Positions 33,386 through 43,406 are shown, counted from the stretch's first letter. The stretch is DNA of 64,000 nt from an uncultured Acetobacteraceae bacterium (GCA_903877125.1 CAIRCM010000216.1:1-64000); one strand, 5' to 3'. A program made the numbers and translations. The notes: generated by a model from the letters alone, not told the origin.

Positions 33386-35467
33386 ATGTCATCAGCCCGC
33401 CTCGCCGTCGATATCGGCGGCACCTTCACCGACCTCGCGCTGGAGCACGCGGGCGGGCGCACCACCGTCAAAGTGCTGACTACGCCGGCCGAGCCGGAAA
33501 AGGGGGTGCTGGATGGGGTACGCAACATCCTGGCGACGTCGGGGGTCAAGGCCGAAGACATCGCGCTGATAATTCACGGCACGACGCTGGCGACGAACGC
33601 GGTGATCGAGCGCAAAGGGGCCAGGACCGCGCTGATCACAACCGAAGGGTTTCGCGACGTGATCGCGATGGGGAACGAATCCCGTTACGATCAATACGAC
33701 CTCAACATCGTCCTGCCGCAGCCGTTGGTGCCCCGATACCTGCGCCTGCCGGTGCCGGAACGGCTGGACAACACCGGCAAGGTGCTGCGGCCGCTGGATG
33801 AGGCGGCGGTGCGGGCGCTGGTGCCGTTCCTGAAGGCCGAGGAGATCGAGAGCGTCGCGGTCGGGTTCCTGCACGCCTTCGTCAATCCGGCGCACGAGCA
33901 GCGCGTCCGCGATGTTCTGGGGGAGGAACTGCCGGGGGTCGGGGTTTCGATCTCGTCCGAAGTGTCGCCGGAGATGCGGGAGTGGGAGCGGTTTTCGACG
34001 ACCGTCGCCAATGCCTATGTGCAGCCAATGATGGCGCGGTATCTGCGGCGGCTGGAGACGGATCTGCGCGATGTCGGGGCGAAGGCGCCGCTGTTCCTGA
34101 TGATGTCTGGCGGCGGGCTGACGACGATCGATACGGCGTGCCGGTTTCCGATCCGGCTGGTGGAATCCGGGCCGGCGGGCGGGGCGATCTTTTCGGCCCA
34201 TGTCGCGCGGCAATGCGGGCTGGCGAACGTGCTGTCCTTCGATATGGGTGGGACGACGGCAAAAATCTGCCTGATCGACGACTACAAGCCGCAGACCGCC
34301 CGTACGTTCGAGGTGGCTCGGGTCGGGCGGTTCCGCAAGGGATCGGGGCTGCCGCTGCGGATTCCGGTGATCGAGATGGTGGAGATCGGCGCGGGCGGCG
34401 GGTCGATCGCGCATGTCGACAGCCTCGGACGGATTGGCGTCGGGCCTGAGAGCGCGGGGGCCGATCCGGGGCCGGCCTGCTATGGGCGTGGAGGGACGCA
34501 TCCGGCGGTGACCGACGCCAATCTGTCGCTGGGGCGGTACGATCCCGCCCGGTTCGCCGGCGGGTCGATGAAGCTGGACGTTCAGGCGGCACATGCGGCG
34601 CTGGTGGCGGATGTCGGCGCGAAGCTGGGGCTGACGGCGGATATGGCGGGTGTCGCCGTCATCGAAATGGTCGACGAGAACATGGCCAATGCGGCGCGCG
34701 TGCATGCGATCGAATCCGGCAAGACCTATGACGGGCGGACGCTGATCGCGTTTGGCGGCGGTGGGCCGGTGCATGCCTGCCGGGTGGCGGAGAAGATCGG
34801 AATTTCACGAGTGCTGGTGCCCTCGGGCGCAGGGGTTGGGTCCGCCATCGGGTTCCTGCGCGCGCCGGTGGGGTATGAGGTCGTGCGCAGCCTGTATCAG
34901 CGGTTTTCCACGTTCGATGTCGCGGGGGTCAACGATCTGCTGGCGGATATGGAGGCCGAGGCGGTGAAGGCAGTCGTGCCCGGCAGTTTCGGCGCGCCAC
35001 TGACACAGACGCGGACGGCATATATGCGATATGTTGGCCAAGGGCATGAAATTCCGGTGCCGCTGCCATTGCATGTGCTGGGCGAGAGCGACGTGGCGGA
35101 GATCAGGGCTGCGTACGACAGAGAATATGCTCGGTTTTACGACCGGCCTGTGCCGGGGTCGGATGTGGAAATAATGAGCTACGCCGTCGTGGTGGCGACG
35201 GTCGCCGTCGCGCCCGCCGATGTTCCGGATGCGGGCGGGTTGTTCGTGCCGCACGCGGTGCCCGACCACATGCAAAGGGTGCGGGATACCGTCAGCGGCG
35301 CGGCTTCCGATTGGGCTGTGTTTGCCCGGGCCGGCTTGGCGCATGGGGCAAAGATACAGGGGCCGGCGATCGTGACGGAGGATGAGACCTCGACGCTGAT
35401 CGGGCCCGGGTGGTCGGCATCCATCAATGCCCTTGGCTACATCGAAATGACGCGGGAGGCTACATAA
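33386..35467 (+). CDS. hyuA: Hydantoinase/oxoprolinase A subunit
   Basis: A 693-residue ATP-dependent amidohydrolase subunit. The N-terminal actin-like ATPase fold shows DIGGTFTDLALE (residues 8-19) and a second phosphate loop SFDMGGTTAKICLID near residue 284. IHGTTLATNAVIERKGA and the Gly-rich VEIGAGGGSIAHVDS are characteristic. With the B subunit it hydrolyses hydantoins or 5-oxoproline-type lactams using ATP. Its stop TAA overlaps the HyuB ATG (TAATG). The operon continues with an N-acyl-D-amino-acid deacylase and a LysE exporter. Confidence 0.93.
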   Translation: MSSARLAVDIGGTFTDLALEHAGGRTTVKVLTTPAEPEKGVLDGVRNILATSGVKAEDIALIIHGTTLATNAVIERKGARTALITTEGFRDVIAMGNESRYDQYDLNIVLPQPLVPRYLRLPVPERLDNTGKVLRPLDEAAVRALVPFLKAEEIESVAVGFLHAFVNPAHEQRVRDVLGEELPGVGVSISSEVSPEMREWERFSTTVANAYVQPMMARYLRRLETDLRDVGAKAPLFLMMSGGGLTTIDTACRFPIRLVESGPAGGAIFSAHVARQCGLANVLSFDMGGTTAKICLIDDYKPQTARTFEVARVGRFRKGSGLPLRIPVIEMVEIGAGGGSIAHVDSLGRIGVGPESAGADPGPACYGRGGTHPAVTDANLSLGRYDPARFAGGSMKLDVQAAHAALVADVGAKLGLTADMAGVAVIEMVDENMANAARVHAIESGKTYDGRTLIAFGGGGPVHACRVAEKIGISRVLVPSGAGVGSAIGFLRAPVGYEVVRSLYQRFSTFDVAGVNDLLADMEAEAVKAVVPGSFGAPLTQTRTAYMRYVGQGHEIPVPLPLHVLGESDVAEIRAAYDREYARFYDRPVPGSDVEIMSYAVVVATVAVAPADVPDAGGLFVPHAVPDHMQRVRDTVSGAASDWAVFARAGLAHGAKIQGPAIVTEDETSTLIGPGWSASINALGYIEMTREAT

Positions 35468-37152
35468 TGTCCCACGAAACCAACGCTATGGCGCAAATCC
35501 AGCGCCAAATCATGTGGAACCGTCTGATCGCCGTGGTCGAGGAACAGGCGCAGATCATGATCCGCACCGCTTTCTCCACCACCGTGCGGGAAGCCGGGGA
35601 TCTGTCCGCGGGGATTTTCGACCGGCACGGGCGGATGATGGCGCAGGCGGTGACGGGAACGCCGGGGCACGTCAATTCGATGGCGGAATCGGTTGGCCAT
35701 TTCCTGGCGAAATTTCCGCTGGAAACGATGAAGCCTGGGGATCACTACATCACCAACGATCCCTGGCTTGGGACCGGGCATCTGCACGATCTGACCGTTG
35801 TGACGCCAACGTTCCATCGCGGCGTGGCGGTTGGGGTGTTCGCCAACACCGCGCATGTGATCGACATCGGCGGGTTGGGCATGGGTCCGGAGGGTCGGTC
35901 AGTGTTCGAAGAGGGGATGTACATTCCCATCGTCAAATGCTTCGACCGGGGCGTGCCGAACGAAACGTTCTTCGATTTCATGCGGGCGGGGTCGCGGCTG
36001 CCGGTGGAACTGGAAGGCGATATCTACTCGCTCTGCGCCTGCAACGACGCCGCGGTCCGCCGGCTGGTTGAGATGATGGACGAATTCGGGATGGACAGCC
36101 TCGATCCGCTGGCCGAGTTCATCTTCGATCTGTCGGGACGAGCAACGGTGGCGGAAATCGCCAAACTTCCGAAGGGGACATTCGGCGGGGAGATCTGGTC
36201 CGACGGGTATGAGGAGCCGGTGAAGCTCCAGGCGTCGATGGCGATCCTCGATGACGCGATCGAGGTGGATTATGCCGGGACGTCGGGGCTGTCGTCACGT
36301 GGCATCAACGTTCCGCCAGCTTATTGCCGAGCATATGCCAGTTTTGGGATCAAGTGCGTGGTGGCGCCGGAGATTCCGAATAATTGGGCGTCGCTGGCGC
36401 CGTTCCGGATGAAAATACCAGAGGGCTGCATTTTGAACGCGCCACGGCCCTATCCGGTTTCGGTACGGCATGTGATCGGCCATCTGCTGCCCGATCTGAT
36501 GATGGGCTGCCTGCATCAGGCGGTACCGGATCGGGTGACGGCGGAGGGGGCCTCGTCGCTATGGAATCCGCCGCTGCGGGGCGGGGCGTCGGTTTCCGGG
36601 CAGTCGCGGGGGAACAAGCCGGTGATTGGGGATTTCGAGATCATTACGTTCAATTCGGGCGGGACGGGTGCGCGTCCGACGGCGGATGGGCTGGACGCCA
36701 CGGCGTTTCCATCGGGCGTGCGGACGATGCCGGTGGAGGCGACGGAAAACGTCGCACCGCTGATTGTCTGGCGGAAAGAACTTAAGCCGGATTCGGGCGG
36801 GGCGGGGCGGACGCGGGGCGGCGTTGGACAGATCATGGAATTCGCGACCAAGGGCGACCTGGAATTCGCGGTCAACGCGTCGTTCGACCGGATCGGGCAC
36901 GCGCCGAAGGGCCGCGATGGCGGGTTGGATGGTGCGAAGGGGGTCGTGCGGACCAGCAACGGTACCGTGCTACGCACCAAGGGCTATCAGGTTATTCCGG
37001 ATGGCGACCATTTAATTCTTGAACTGCCGGGCGGGGCGGGCATGGGCGATCCCGCGACGCGCGACCGGGCAGCGGTGGCGCGGGACGTGCGGGATGGGTT
37101 GGTTTCGGCGGCGAATGCCCGAGCGCTATATAAAATGGAAGTAGGAGACTGA
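35467..37152 (+). CDS. hyuB: Hydantoinase/oxoprolinase B subunit
   Basis: A 561-residue subunit that pairs with HyuA. Family features are GDLSAGIFDRHGRMMAQA, then GDHYITNDPWLGTGHLHDLTV, and the C-terminal GGAGRTRGGVGQIMEF and LPGGAGMGDPATRD. I start it at ATG 35467, coupled to the HyuA stop; a start at 35410 is also open but lies inside hyuA. Together the two would open a cyclic imide or lactam, giving carbamoyl- or N-acyl amino acids. The next enzyme removes the acyl group from D-amino acids, so D-hydantoins are plausible substrates. Confidence 0.93.
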   Translation: MSHETNAMAQIQRQIMWNRLIAVVEEQAQIMIRTAFSTTVREAGDLSAGIFDRHGRMMAQAVTGTPGHVNSMAESVGHFLAKFPLETMKPGDHYITNDPWLGTGHLHDLTVVTPTFHRGVAVGVFANTAHVIDIGGLGMGPEGRSVFEEGMYIPIVKCFDRGVPNETFFDFMRAGSRLPVELEGDIYSLCACNDAAVRRLVEMMDEFGMDSLDPLAEFIFDLSGRATVAEIAKLPKGTFGGEIWSDGYEEPVKLQASMAILDDAIEVDYAGTSGLSSRGINVPPAYCRAYASFGIKCVVAPEIPNNWASLAPFRMKIPEGCILNAPRPYPVSVRHVIGHLLPDLMMGCLHQAVPDRVTAEGASSLWNPPLRGGASVSGQSRGNKPVIGDFEIITFNSGGTGARPTADGLDATAFPSGVRTMPVEATENVAPLIVWRKELKPDSGGAGRTRGGVGQIMEFATKGDLEFAVNASFDRIGHAPKGRDGGLDGAKGVVRTSNGTVLRTKGYQVIPDGDHLILELPGGAGMGDPATRDRAAVARDVRDGLVSAANARALYKMEVGD

Positions 37153-37153
37153 T

Positions 37154-38599
37154 ATGCGCTGCGATCTGATCATCCGCGATGCCACCGTTTTCGATGGCAC
37201 GGGCAAGACGCGTTACAAGGCGGATGTGGGGGTGACGGGCGACCGGATCGTTGCTATCGGCGATTTGTCTGCCTCGTCCGGCGACCGGGAGGTTTTGGCC
37301 TCCGGCAAGGCTTTGGCGCCGGGCTTCATCGATGCGCACACGCATGACGATCGGGCGGTGCTGTGCGGGACGGAATGCATGCTGTGCAAGATGTCGCAGG
37401 GTGTGACCACGGTTGTCGTCGGCAATTGCGGCATCAGCCTGTCGCCGGTACGGATGAAGTCACGTCCGGTGCCGCCGCTGGATCTGCTGGGCGATGAGTC
37501 CTGGTTCGCATTCGACAGTTTCGGGGCGTACGCCGAGCGGCTGAGGAAGGATCCGTCGCCGGTCAATACTTACGCGTTGATCGGGCACATGTCGTTGCGG
37601 GTGGAAGCGATGAACGGCGACACGCAACGCGCGGCCACCGACAAGGAAGCCGAGCAGATGCGCAATCGTCTGGCGGATGCGCTGGCGGAGGGGGCATCGG
37701 GGTTTTCGACCGGCCTCTATTATCCGCCGAACGGCATGGCGCCGACGCAGGAGGTCATCGCCGTGGCAGAGGCTTTGCGGGCGGCGGGTGGGATTTACGT
37801 GACGCATATGCGCGACGAAGCGAACGACATCATGCTGTCGATCGAAGAGACACTGAAAATCGGCCGCGACACGGGCTCGCCAGTGGTGATCAGCCACCAT
37901 AAATGCGCGATGCCGGAGAACTTCGGGCGGTCGGTCGAGACGCTGCCGGCGATCGATCGGGCATCGTTGCGGCAGAAGGTGGATTTCGATGTTTACCCCT
38001 ACCCCGCCGGATCGACTGTGCTGATGCCGTTCCGGCTACGTCCGGACGTGAAGGTGCAACTGACGTGGTCGGTGCCGCACCCGGAAATGGCGGGGAAAAT
38101 GCTGTCCGATATCGCCAGGGGCTGGAACACGTCGGAAAGGGAGGCCGCCGAGCGGTTGTTGCCGGCGGGTGCGATTTATTTCCAGATGGACGAGGATGAC
38201 GTCCAATCGATCATGGCGCACCGGCTGTCGATGATCGGCAGCGACGGATTGCCGCATGATTCGTATCCGCATCCTCGGCTTTGGGGCACGTTCCCTCGGG
38301 TGCTGGGTCATTACGCCCGGGATTTGGGGCTGTTCAGCCTGGAAACGGCGGTGCGCAAGATGACGGGGCATACCGCGGAGGTGTTCGGCATGGTCGATCG
38401 CGGGGTGATTCGCGAAGGCGCGTATGCCGATCTGGTGCTGTTCGATCCGGCCACCGTGAAGGACGCATCAACCTACGACGCGCCGACGAAGGTGTCCGAG
38501 GGGATCGTCGAGACCTGGGTCAACGGACGATCGGCGTATGTTTATGGCCAGGGTGCGACAGCGGAGCGGGCGGGGCGGTTGGTGACGCGCAACCGATAG
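37154..38599 (+). CDS. N-acyl-D-amino-acid deacylase (D-aminoacylase)
   Basis: A 481-residue amidohydrolase-superfamily zinc enzyme. The first metal motif is DAHTHDD (around residue 57). HMRDEAND and ISHHK follow near residues 217 and 235, and a late Asp lies in GSDGLPHD. Family members release D-amino acids from N-acyl-D-amino acids. One base separates it from the HyuB stop, so the genes are co-transcribed. Its product could be exported by the LysE protein encoded immediately downstream, or oxidised by a DadA-type enzyme such as that at 10.6-11.8 kb. Confidence 0.93.
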   Translation: MRCDLIIRDATVFDGTGKTRYKADVGVTGDRIVAIGDLSASSGDREVLASGKALAPGFIDAHTHDDRAVLCGTECMLCKMSQGVTTVVVGNCGISLSPVRMKSRPVPPLDLLGDESWFAFDSFGAYAERLRKDPSPVNTYALIGHMSLRVEAMNGDTQRAATDKEAEQMRNRLADALAEGASGFSTGLYYPPNGMAPTQEVIAVAEALRAAGGIYVTHMRDEANDIMLSIEETLKIGRDTGSPVVISHHKCAMPENFGRSVETLPAIDRASLRQKVDFDVYPYPAGSTVLMPFRLRPDVKVQLTWSVPHPEMAGKMLSDIARGWNTSEREAAERLLPAGAIYFQMDEDDVQSIMAHRLSMIGSDGLPHDSYPHPRLWGTFPRVLGHYARDLGLFSLETAVRKMTGHTAEVFGMVDRGVIREGAYADLVLFDPATVKDASTYDAPTKVSEGIVETWVNGRSAYVYGQGATAERAGRLVTRNR

Positions 38600-38601
38600 G
38601 A

Positions 38602-39198
38602 ATGGACGCGCCCCTTCTGTCGCTGACCGGTTTCGCGGTGGTCATGTACATCACACCCGGGCCGAACAACACGATGTTAGCCAGTTCGGGTGCGAACCAT
38701 GGGTTTCGTGCGACGGTTCCGCATATGCTGGGCATTGCGACGGGTTTCGCGCTGATGCTGGTGGTGGTGGACGCCGGGCTGGGCGCGACATTGCTCGCGA
38801 CACCGGGGCTGGTGCCGTTCATGCGATGGGGTGGGGCGGCCTGGATGCTGTATCTTGCCTGGAAGATCGCCACCGCCCCGCCCCCCGGGTCGGGCGGGCA
38901 GGCTCGGGTGTTGGGTTTTTTCGGCGCCATGGCGTTTCAGTGGGTCAATCCGAAGGGATGGCTGATCGCGCTCGCGGTTGCCAGCGAATTCACCCGAGCG
39001 GACCGGCCGTTGTCGGAGCAGTTGGTGCAGATTGGGCTGGCGTTCGGGGCGGTATCGATCCCCTGCATGTTGCCCTGGGTCTTGCTGGGTACCAGCGTAC
39101 GCGGTCTGCTGCTCTCGCCCGGCCGGCTGCGGTGCTGCAACCTGCTGATGGCGGCACTGCTGGCCGTGTCGCTGGTGCCGGTGTTGACCGGGGACTGA
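38602..39198 (+). CDS. LysE family amino acid exporter
   Basis: A 198-residue, six-helix membrane protein. The LysE/RhtB signature YITPGPNNTMLASSGANHG is near residues 17-35 and a second conserved motif is QWVNPKGWLIALA. The ATG follows TAGGA two bases after the deacylase stop, so it belongs to the hydantoinase operon and would release excess amino acids from the cytoplasm. It is convergent with the SafE-type gene, 18 bases apart. Confidence 0.9.
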   Translation: MDAPLLSLTGFAVVMYITPGPNNTMLASSGANHGFRATVPHMLGIATGFALMLVVVDAGLGATLLATPGLVPFMRWGGAAWMLYLAWKIATAPPPGSGGQARVLGFFGAMAFQWVNPKGWLIALAVASEFTRADRPLSEQLVQIGLAFGAVSIPCMLPWVLLGTSVRGLLLSPGRLRCCNLLMAALLAVSLVPVLTGD

Positions 39199-39216
39199 AC
39201 GGGTTCGGGCGCCGGG

Positions 39217-39876
39217 CTACCGGATCGCGATTCCGATCAGCAGCATTGCGTTGAGCAGCATCACCGCTGGCGACCAACGCGCGATCCGCGCCTGCCATCG
39301 GCGTCCGGCGACCTGACCGGCGATGCCGACCGCGACCAGCGTCGGCACGGTTCCCAGTCCGAACGCGAGCATGCCCAACGCCCCGGCCCAGGCCGACTGG
39401 CCGGCGGCGGCCACGGTCAGGGCGGCATACAGAAAGCCGCATGGCAGGAAGCCCAACGTTAGACCGAGTGCGAACCGGCTCCGGCCGGCGCGGCGGGCCA
39501 TCGCACCGACGGCCTGGTTCCACAGGCGCGGCGCCGTTTTGAAGCCTCGGACCAGAAACAGGGCGGCGCCGAGCAGGAGAAGGGCGGAGGCGGTCCAGTG
39601 GGGCAGCGGGGTGGCGGTGCTGGCGCCGGCGAGTGCGCCCAGGGCCGCGTATGTAGTCAGCCGGCCCAGATGGTAGGGCGCCAGGGCGCTGCCGCCAATG
39701 CGCCGCCATTCGCACAGTCTGGCGGCCGGAACGGCGGCCATGCGGTCCGCGACCTGCCCCAGCACGAAACCACCGCACATCGCGCCGCAGTGCACGGGGC
39801 CACCGATCAGACCGGCAAGGAACAGCGCGACGATCGAACCACCGGTCGCGGGAAGCGTTCCACAGAATGCCAGCAT
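39217..39876 (-). CDS. Sulfite exporter TauE/SafE family-like membrane protein, cbb3-associated type
   Basis: A 219-residue, mainly helical membrane protein. The N-terminal GGPVHCGAMCGGFVLG (with HC and MC) is the signature of the subgroup found beside cbb3 oxidase genes; a second conserved motif is GLTLGFLPCGFLYAAL. Members of this subgroup are linked to copper handling for the oxidase in some bacteria, although the annotated name is sulfite exporter. It is divergent from the ccoN operon and the FNR-type box lies 45 bases upstream of its ATG. The start at 39876 has GGAG. Confidence 0.82.
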   Translation of the reverse strand: MLAFCGTLPATGGSIVALFLAGLIGGPVHCGAMCGGFVLGQVADRMAAVPAARLCEWRRIGGSALAPYHLGRLTTYAALGALAGASTATPLPHWTASALLLLGAALFLVRGFKTAPRLWNQAVGAMARRAGRSRFALGLTLGFLPCGFLYAALTVAAAGQSAWAGALGMLAFGLGTVPTLVAVGIAGQVAGRRWQARIARWSPAVMLLNAMLLIGIAIR

Positions 39877-39920
39877 GGTCTCCACCGGTGGACCTTTAGC
39901 CGACCGGGGGCCGGGAACCA

Positions 39921-39934
39921 TTGACCTGCATCAA
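39921..39934 (+). promoter_or_regulatory. FNR/FixK-type binding box
   Basis: TTGACCTGCATCAA is a near-perfect match to the FNR/FixK consensus TTGAT-N4-ATCAA (one mismatch). It sits between the divergent SafE-type gene (ATG 39876) and the small protein/ccoN operon (ATG 39996), the place expected for oxygen control of a cbb3 oxidase. Low oxygen would activate the operon through an FNR or FixK homologue. The regulator gene is not in this window. Confidence 0.8.
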
Positions 39935-39995
39935 TGCTGCACCGCCGCGACGCGCGCAGAAGCGATTCATGATCCGGCCATAGGGGGCATGAAAC

Positions 39996-40208
39996 ATGCA
40001 GGTGGAAGCAGGGGACCTCGTCGCGGGTGCGATGATGCTGGTGTTCGGTTTGATCGGACTAATGCTGGCATCCGGTGCGACCGACAACGAAATGTATGTG
40101 TTCGGCCTGTCGTTGACCGGCTTCGCGGCAGTGTTCGTCGTCGGTCTGATCAAACGCCATTACGACAAGGCGGAGATGCACGCGCGCGGGGAGGACTGGC
40201 ATGTCTGA
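39996..40208 (+). CDS. Small membrane protein upstream of ccoN, 70 aa
   Basis: A 70-residue protein with two membrane spans (about residues 6-25 and 33-51), separated by the short acidic stretch [13 protein letters not shown], and a charged tail ([17 protein letters not shown]). Its last eight bases overlap the start of ccoN, so it is translated with the oxidase. I do not assign a name. It is not CcoQ, CcoS or CcoH; those are all found downstream. It may be an assembly or small accessory subunit. Confidence 0.7.
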   Translation: MQVEAGDLVAGAMMLVFGLIGLMLASGATDNEMYVFGLSLTGFAAVFVVGLIKRHYDKAEMHARGEDWHV

Positions 40209-41652
40209 CACTCTGGCGCTGCCGCGCTATAATGACGCGATCATCAAGAAATTCGTCATCGCGACGATCTTCTGGGGAGTTGTCGCGTTTCTGGTGGGGG
40301 TTGTCATCGCCTCCCAACTCGCTTGGCCGGAAATGAACCTGGGCCTTTCCTTCACGAATTTCGGGCGTTTGCGGCCGGTGCATACCTCGGCGGCGATTTT
40401 CGCTTTTGGGGGATCGGCGTTGTTCGGGACGTCGTTCTACATCGTGCAACGGACCTGCCGGGTACGGCTGTTCGGCGGCGAGGCCATCGCGAACTTCATC
40501 TTCTGGGGTTATCAGTTTTTCATCGTCATGGCAGCGCTGTCCTATGTAATGGGGTTCAGCCAGGGGCAGGAATACGCTGAGCCGGAATGGCACCTCGATC
40601 TATGGCTGACGGTGGTTTGGGTCACCTATGCCGTGGTGTTCATCGGAACGGTTCTAAAGCGCGAGGAACCCCACATTTACGTCGCCAACTGGTTCTTCAT
40701 GGCGTTCATCCTGACGATCGCGGTGCTGCATCTTGGCAACAACATCGCGATGCCGGTGTCGCTGTTCACCGCCAAGAGCTACAACATCGCCTCGGGCGTG
40801 CAAAATGCGATGATCCAGTGGTGGTATGGGCACAACGCGGTCGGCTTTTTCCTGACGGCGGGCTTTCTGGGGATGATGTATTACTTCATTCCGAAGGCGT
40901 CGGGGCGGCCGGTCTATTCCTACCGCATCTCGATCGTGCATTTCTGGTCTCTCGTCTTCATGTATATCTGGGCGGGACCGCACCATCTGCACTGGACCGC
41001 GCTGCCGGACTGGACCCAGACCTTGGGGATGGCGTTTTCGATCATGCTGTGGATGCCGTCCTGGGGCGGCATGATCAACGGGATCATGACGCTGTCGGGC
41101 GCGTGGGATAAATTGCGCACCGATCCCGGCCTGCGCTTTTCGGTCACCGCCGTAGGCTTCTACGGCATGGCAACGTTCGAGGGGCCGGTGATGTCGATCC
41201 GGGATGTCAACGCCCTGTCGCACTATACCGATTGGGGTATTGGCCACGTGCATTCGGGCGCTCTGGGATGGGTCGCGTTCATCACCTTCGGCGCGATGTA
41301 TTACCTGGTGCCGGTGTTGTGGAAACGGGAGGATCTGTATTCACGGAAACTGGCATCCTGGCACTTCTGGATCTCGACGCTGGGTATCGTGCTCTACATC
41401 ACCTCGATGTGGGTCGCGGGGATCATGCAGGGCCTGATGTGGCGCGCGTACGATCAGTTCGGGTTCCTGCAGTATTCCTTCGCCGAGTCGGTCAACGCGG
41501 TGCATCCGTACTATGTCATCCGGCTGCTGGGCGGCGTCCTGTTCCTCACGGGGATGCTGATCATGGTCTACAACCTGATCATGACGGTCTGGAGCCCATC
41601 GACCGACAAACGCGTAACGATGCCCGCGGGTGTCGCGCTGGCGGGAGAATAA
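40201..41652 (+). CDS. ccoN: cbb3-type cytochrome c oxidase subunit I
   Basis: A 483-residue heme-copper oxidase catalytic subunit with about 12 membrane helices. Characteristic segments include [23 protein letters not shown] (ligand His), [14 protein letters not shown] (two His, copper-B region) and [16 protein letters not shown] (heme ligands). It receives electrons from CcoO/CcoP and reduces oxygen at high affinity. The first gene of ccoNOQP, it is preceded by the 70-aa gene that overlaps its start and by an FNR-type box. Confidence 0.96.
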   Translation: MSDTLALPRYNDAIIKKFVIATIFWGVVAFLVGVVIASQLAWPEMNLGLSFTNFGRLRPVHTSAAIFAFGGSALFGTSFYIVQRTCRVRLFGGEAIANFIFWGYQFFIVMAALSYVMGFSQGQEYAEPEWHLDLWLTVVWVTYAVVFIGTVLKREEPHIYVANWFFMAFILTIAVLHLGNNIAMPVSLFTAKSYNIASGVQNAMIQWWYGHNAVGFFLTAGFLGMMYYFIPKASGRPVYSYRISIVHFWSLVFMYIWAGPHHLHWTALPDWTQTLGMAFSIMLWMPSWGGMINGIMTLSGAWDKLRTDPGLRFSVTAVGFYGMATFEGPVMSIRDVNALSHYTDWGIGHVHSGALGWVAFITFGAMYYLVPVLWKREDLYSRKLASWHFWISTLGIVLYITSMWVAGIMQGLMWRAYDQFGFLQYSFAESVNAVHPYYVIRLLGGVLFLTGMLIMVYNLIMTVWSPSTDKRVTMPAGVALAGE

Positions 41653-41656
41653 TCCG

Positions 41657-42373
41657 ATGTTTATTCGTCACGAGACCATCGAGAAGAACGCATTCCTGCT
41701 GCTGATCCTCACCCTTCTGGTGATCTCGATCGGCGGTATCGTGGAAGTGATCCCGCTGTTCACGATCGAGACCACAGTGGAACATGTGACCGGGGTCCGG
41801 CCGTACACGCCGCTGGAATCGGGCGGACGGGATATTTACGTGCGGGAGGGATGCTACGTCTGCCACAGCCAGATGATCAGGGCGTTGCGGGACGAGGTGG
41901 AACGGTACGGCCACTACTCGATCGCAGCGGAGAGCATGTACGATCACCCGTTCCAGTGGGGTTCCAAACGCATTGGGCCCGACCTGGCACGGGTCGGCGG
42001 CAAATACTCGAACGACTGGCACTACGCGCATCTGATCAACGCGCAAAGCATGGTGCCGGAATCGCTGATGCCGCACTACGCGTTCCTGGCGGGCACGCCG
42101 CTGGATACCGACGATCTGCTGAACCGGCTGACAGCGCAGCGGCGGGTTGGGGTGCCCTATACGGACGACCAGATCGCCAATGCGATGGCCGATCTGCGTA
42201 CGCAGGCGGACCCGGCAGCGGACAACGCGGCCCTGCTGAAGCGGTATCCGAAAGCGGTGCAGGTCGGCCATGGCAATACAGTGACCGAACTGGACGCGCT
42301 GGTCGCATATCTTCAGGTGCTTGGCACCATGGTCGACTTCGCCGATCCCGCCAACGAAAATCTGCACCAATAG
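41657..42373 (+). CDS. ccoO: cbb3-type cytochrome c oxidase subunit II
   Basis: A 238-residue membrane-anchored monoheme cytochrome c. One N-terminal span ([20 protein letters not shown]) is followed by the heme c motif CYVCH at residues 66-70; the axial Met is probably in the stretch [13 protein letters not shown] or later. The start at 41657 is chosen for a GGGAG site; nine more codons upstream are open but lie over the end of ccoN. It transfers electrons from CcoP to CcoN. Confidence 0.95.
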   Translation: MFIRHETIEKNAFLLLILTLLVISIGGIVEVIPLFTIETTVEHVTGVRPYTPLESGGRDIYVREGCYVCHSQMIRALRDEVERYGHYSIAAESMYDHPFQWGSKRIGPDLARVGGKYSNDWHYAHLINAQSMVPESLMPHYAFLAGTPLDTDDLLNRLTAQRRVGVPYTDDQIANAMADLRTQADPAADNAALLKRYPKAVQVGHGNTVTELDALVAYLQVLGTMVDFADPANENLHQ

Positions 42374-42382
42374 GAGGTTCGC

Positions 42383-42529
42383 ATGATGGCAACGATCCAA
42401 TGGCTGCAGCAGCATTCGATCATCATGATGTTCGCTGTGTTCGTCCTGATCCTGGTGACCACGTTCTGGCCGGGGCGCAAGCAGGACTTCGACAAGGCAG
42501 CCCATATTCCGCTCGACGACGATCGCTGA
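42383..42529 (+). CDS. ccoQ: cbb3-type oxidase subunit IV-like protein
   Basis: A 48-residue membrane protein with one span (HSIIMMFAVFVLILVTTFWPG) and the C-terminal sequence GRKQDFDKAAHIPLDDD, which is the CcoQ signature. It has an AGGAGG site and lies in the normal position between ccoO and ccoP. It stabilises the oxidase complex. Confidence 0.93.
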   Translation: MMATIQWLQQHSIIMMFAVFVLILVTTFWPGRKQDFDKAAHIPLDDDR

Positions 42530-42542
42530 CAGGAGCTGTACG

Positions 42543-43406
42543 ATGCCAACCAAGATCGAAAAGGACTCCGTCACCGGTCACATGACCACGGGTCATGAAT
42601 GGGACGGGCTGAAGGAGCTGAACCAGCCACTGCCGAAATGGTGGATTTATATTCTATTCGCGACGATCGCGTTCTCCGCCGTGTATTTCGTGTTGTATCC
42701 GTCGATTCCCTACTTCACCGGCTATTACCACGGCACGCTTGGTTATTCTCAGCGCGATACGGTCGACAAGGATGTCGCCGCGGTGGTGAAACAGCGCAGC
42801 GGCTACATGGACCGGATCAGAACCCTGTCGTTCGCCGACATCGAAAAGGACCCGCAGTTGAATGCGGTTGCGCTGACTGCCGGGCGTATCACCTTCGCCA
42901 ACAACTGCCAACCGTGCCACGGGGCGGGCGGCGGGGGCAGCCCGGGGTACCCGGCGTTGGCGGCGGGCAACTGGCTATGGGGCGGCAAGCTCGCCGATAT
43001 TCAGCAAACCATCACGTTCGGGATTCGCAGCGGTCTCGATGACGCACGCCAAAGTCTGATGCCGAAATTCGGCGCCGAAGGGGGACTGAAGCCGGCCGAG
43101 ATCGAACAGGTCGCGGACTATGTGATGACGCTGTATGGCCAGACCAAGGGCGATACCGCCGCTGGGCAGAAGATTTTTGCCGACAATTGCGCGTCCTGCC
43201 ACGGCGATCATGGCGAAGGCAAGCGAGAATTCGGCGCCCCCCGGCTGGCGGGCAAGGCACATCTCTACGGCGACACCAGGGAAATCGTGGTCGCGCAGAT
43301 CACCAACCCCCGGATGGGCGTGATGCCGAACTGGAATACCAGGTTCGATACCGGCATGATCAAGAGCCTCGCGCTCTATGTCCACAGCCTCGGCGGGGGC
43401 GAGTAA
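42543..43406 (+). CDS. ccoP: cbb3-type cytochrome c oxidase subunit III, diheme
   Basis: A 287-residue diheme cytochrome c. One N-terminal span (WWIYILFATIAFSAVYFVLYP) is followed by two heme motifs, CQPCH at 122-126 and CASCH at 216-220. Met ligands are in the stretches SLMPKF and VMPNW. It receives electrons from soluble cytochrome c and passes them to CcoO. AGGAG is well placed before ATG 42543. The ccoG gene starts six bases after the stop. Confidence 0.95.
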   Translation: MPTKIEKDSVTGHMTTGHEWDGLKELNQPLPKWWIYILFATIAFSAVYFVLYPSIPYFTGYYHGTLGYSQRDTVDKDVAAVVKQRSGYMDRIRTLSFADIEKDPQLNAVALTAGRITFANNCQPCHGAGGGGSPGYPALAAGNWLWGGKLADIQQTITFGIRSGLDDARQSLMPKFGAEGGLKPAEIEQVADYVMTLYGQTKGDTAAGQKIFADNCASCHGDHGEGKREFGAPRLAGKAHLYGDTREIVVAQITNPRMGVMPNWNTRFDTGMIKSLALYVHSLGGGE

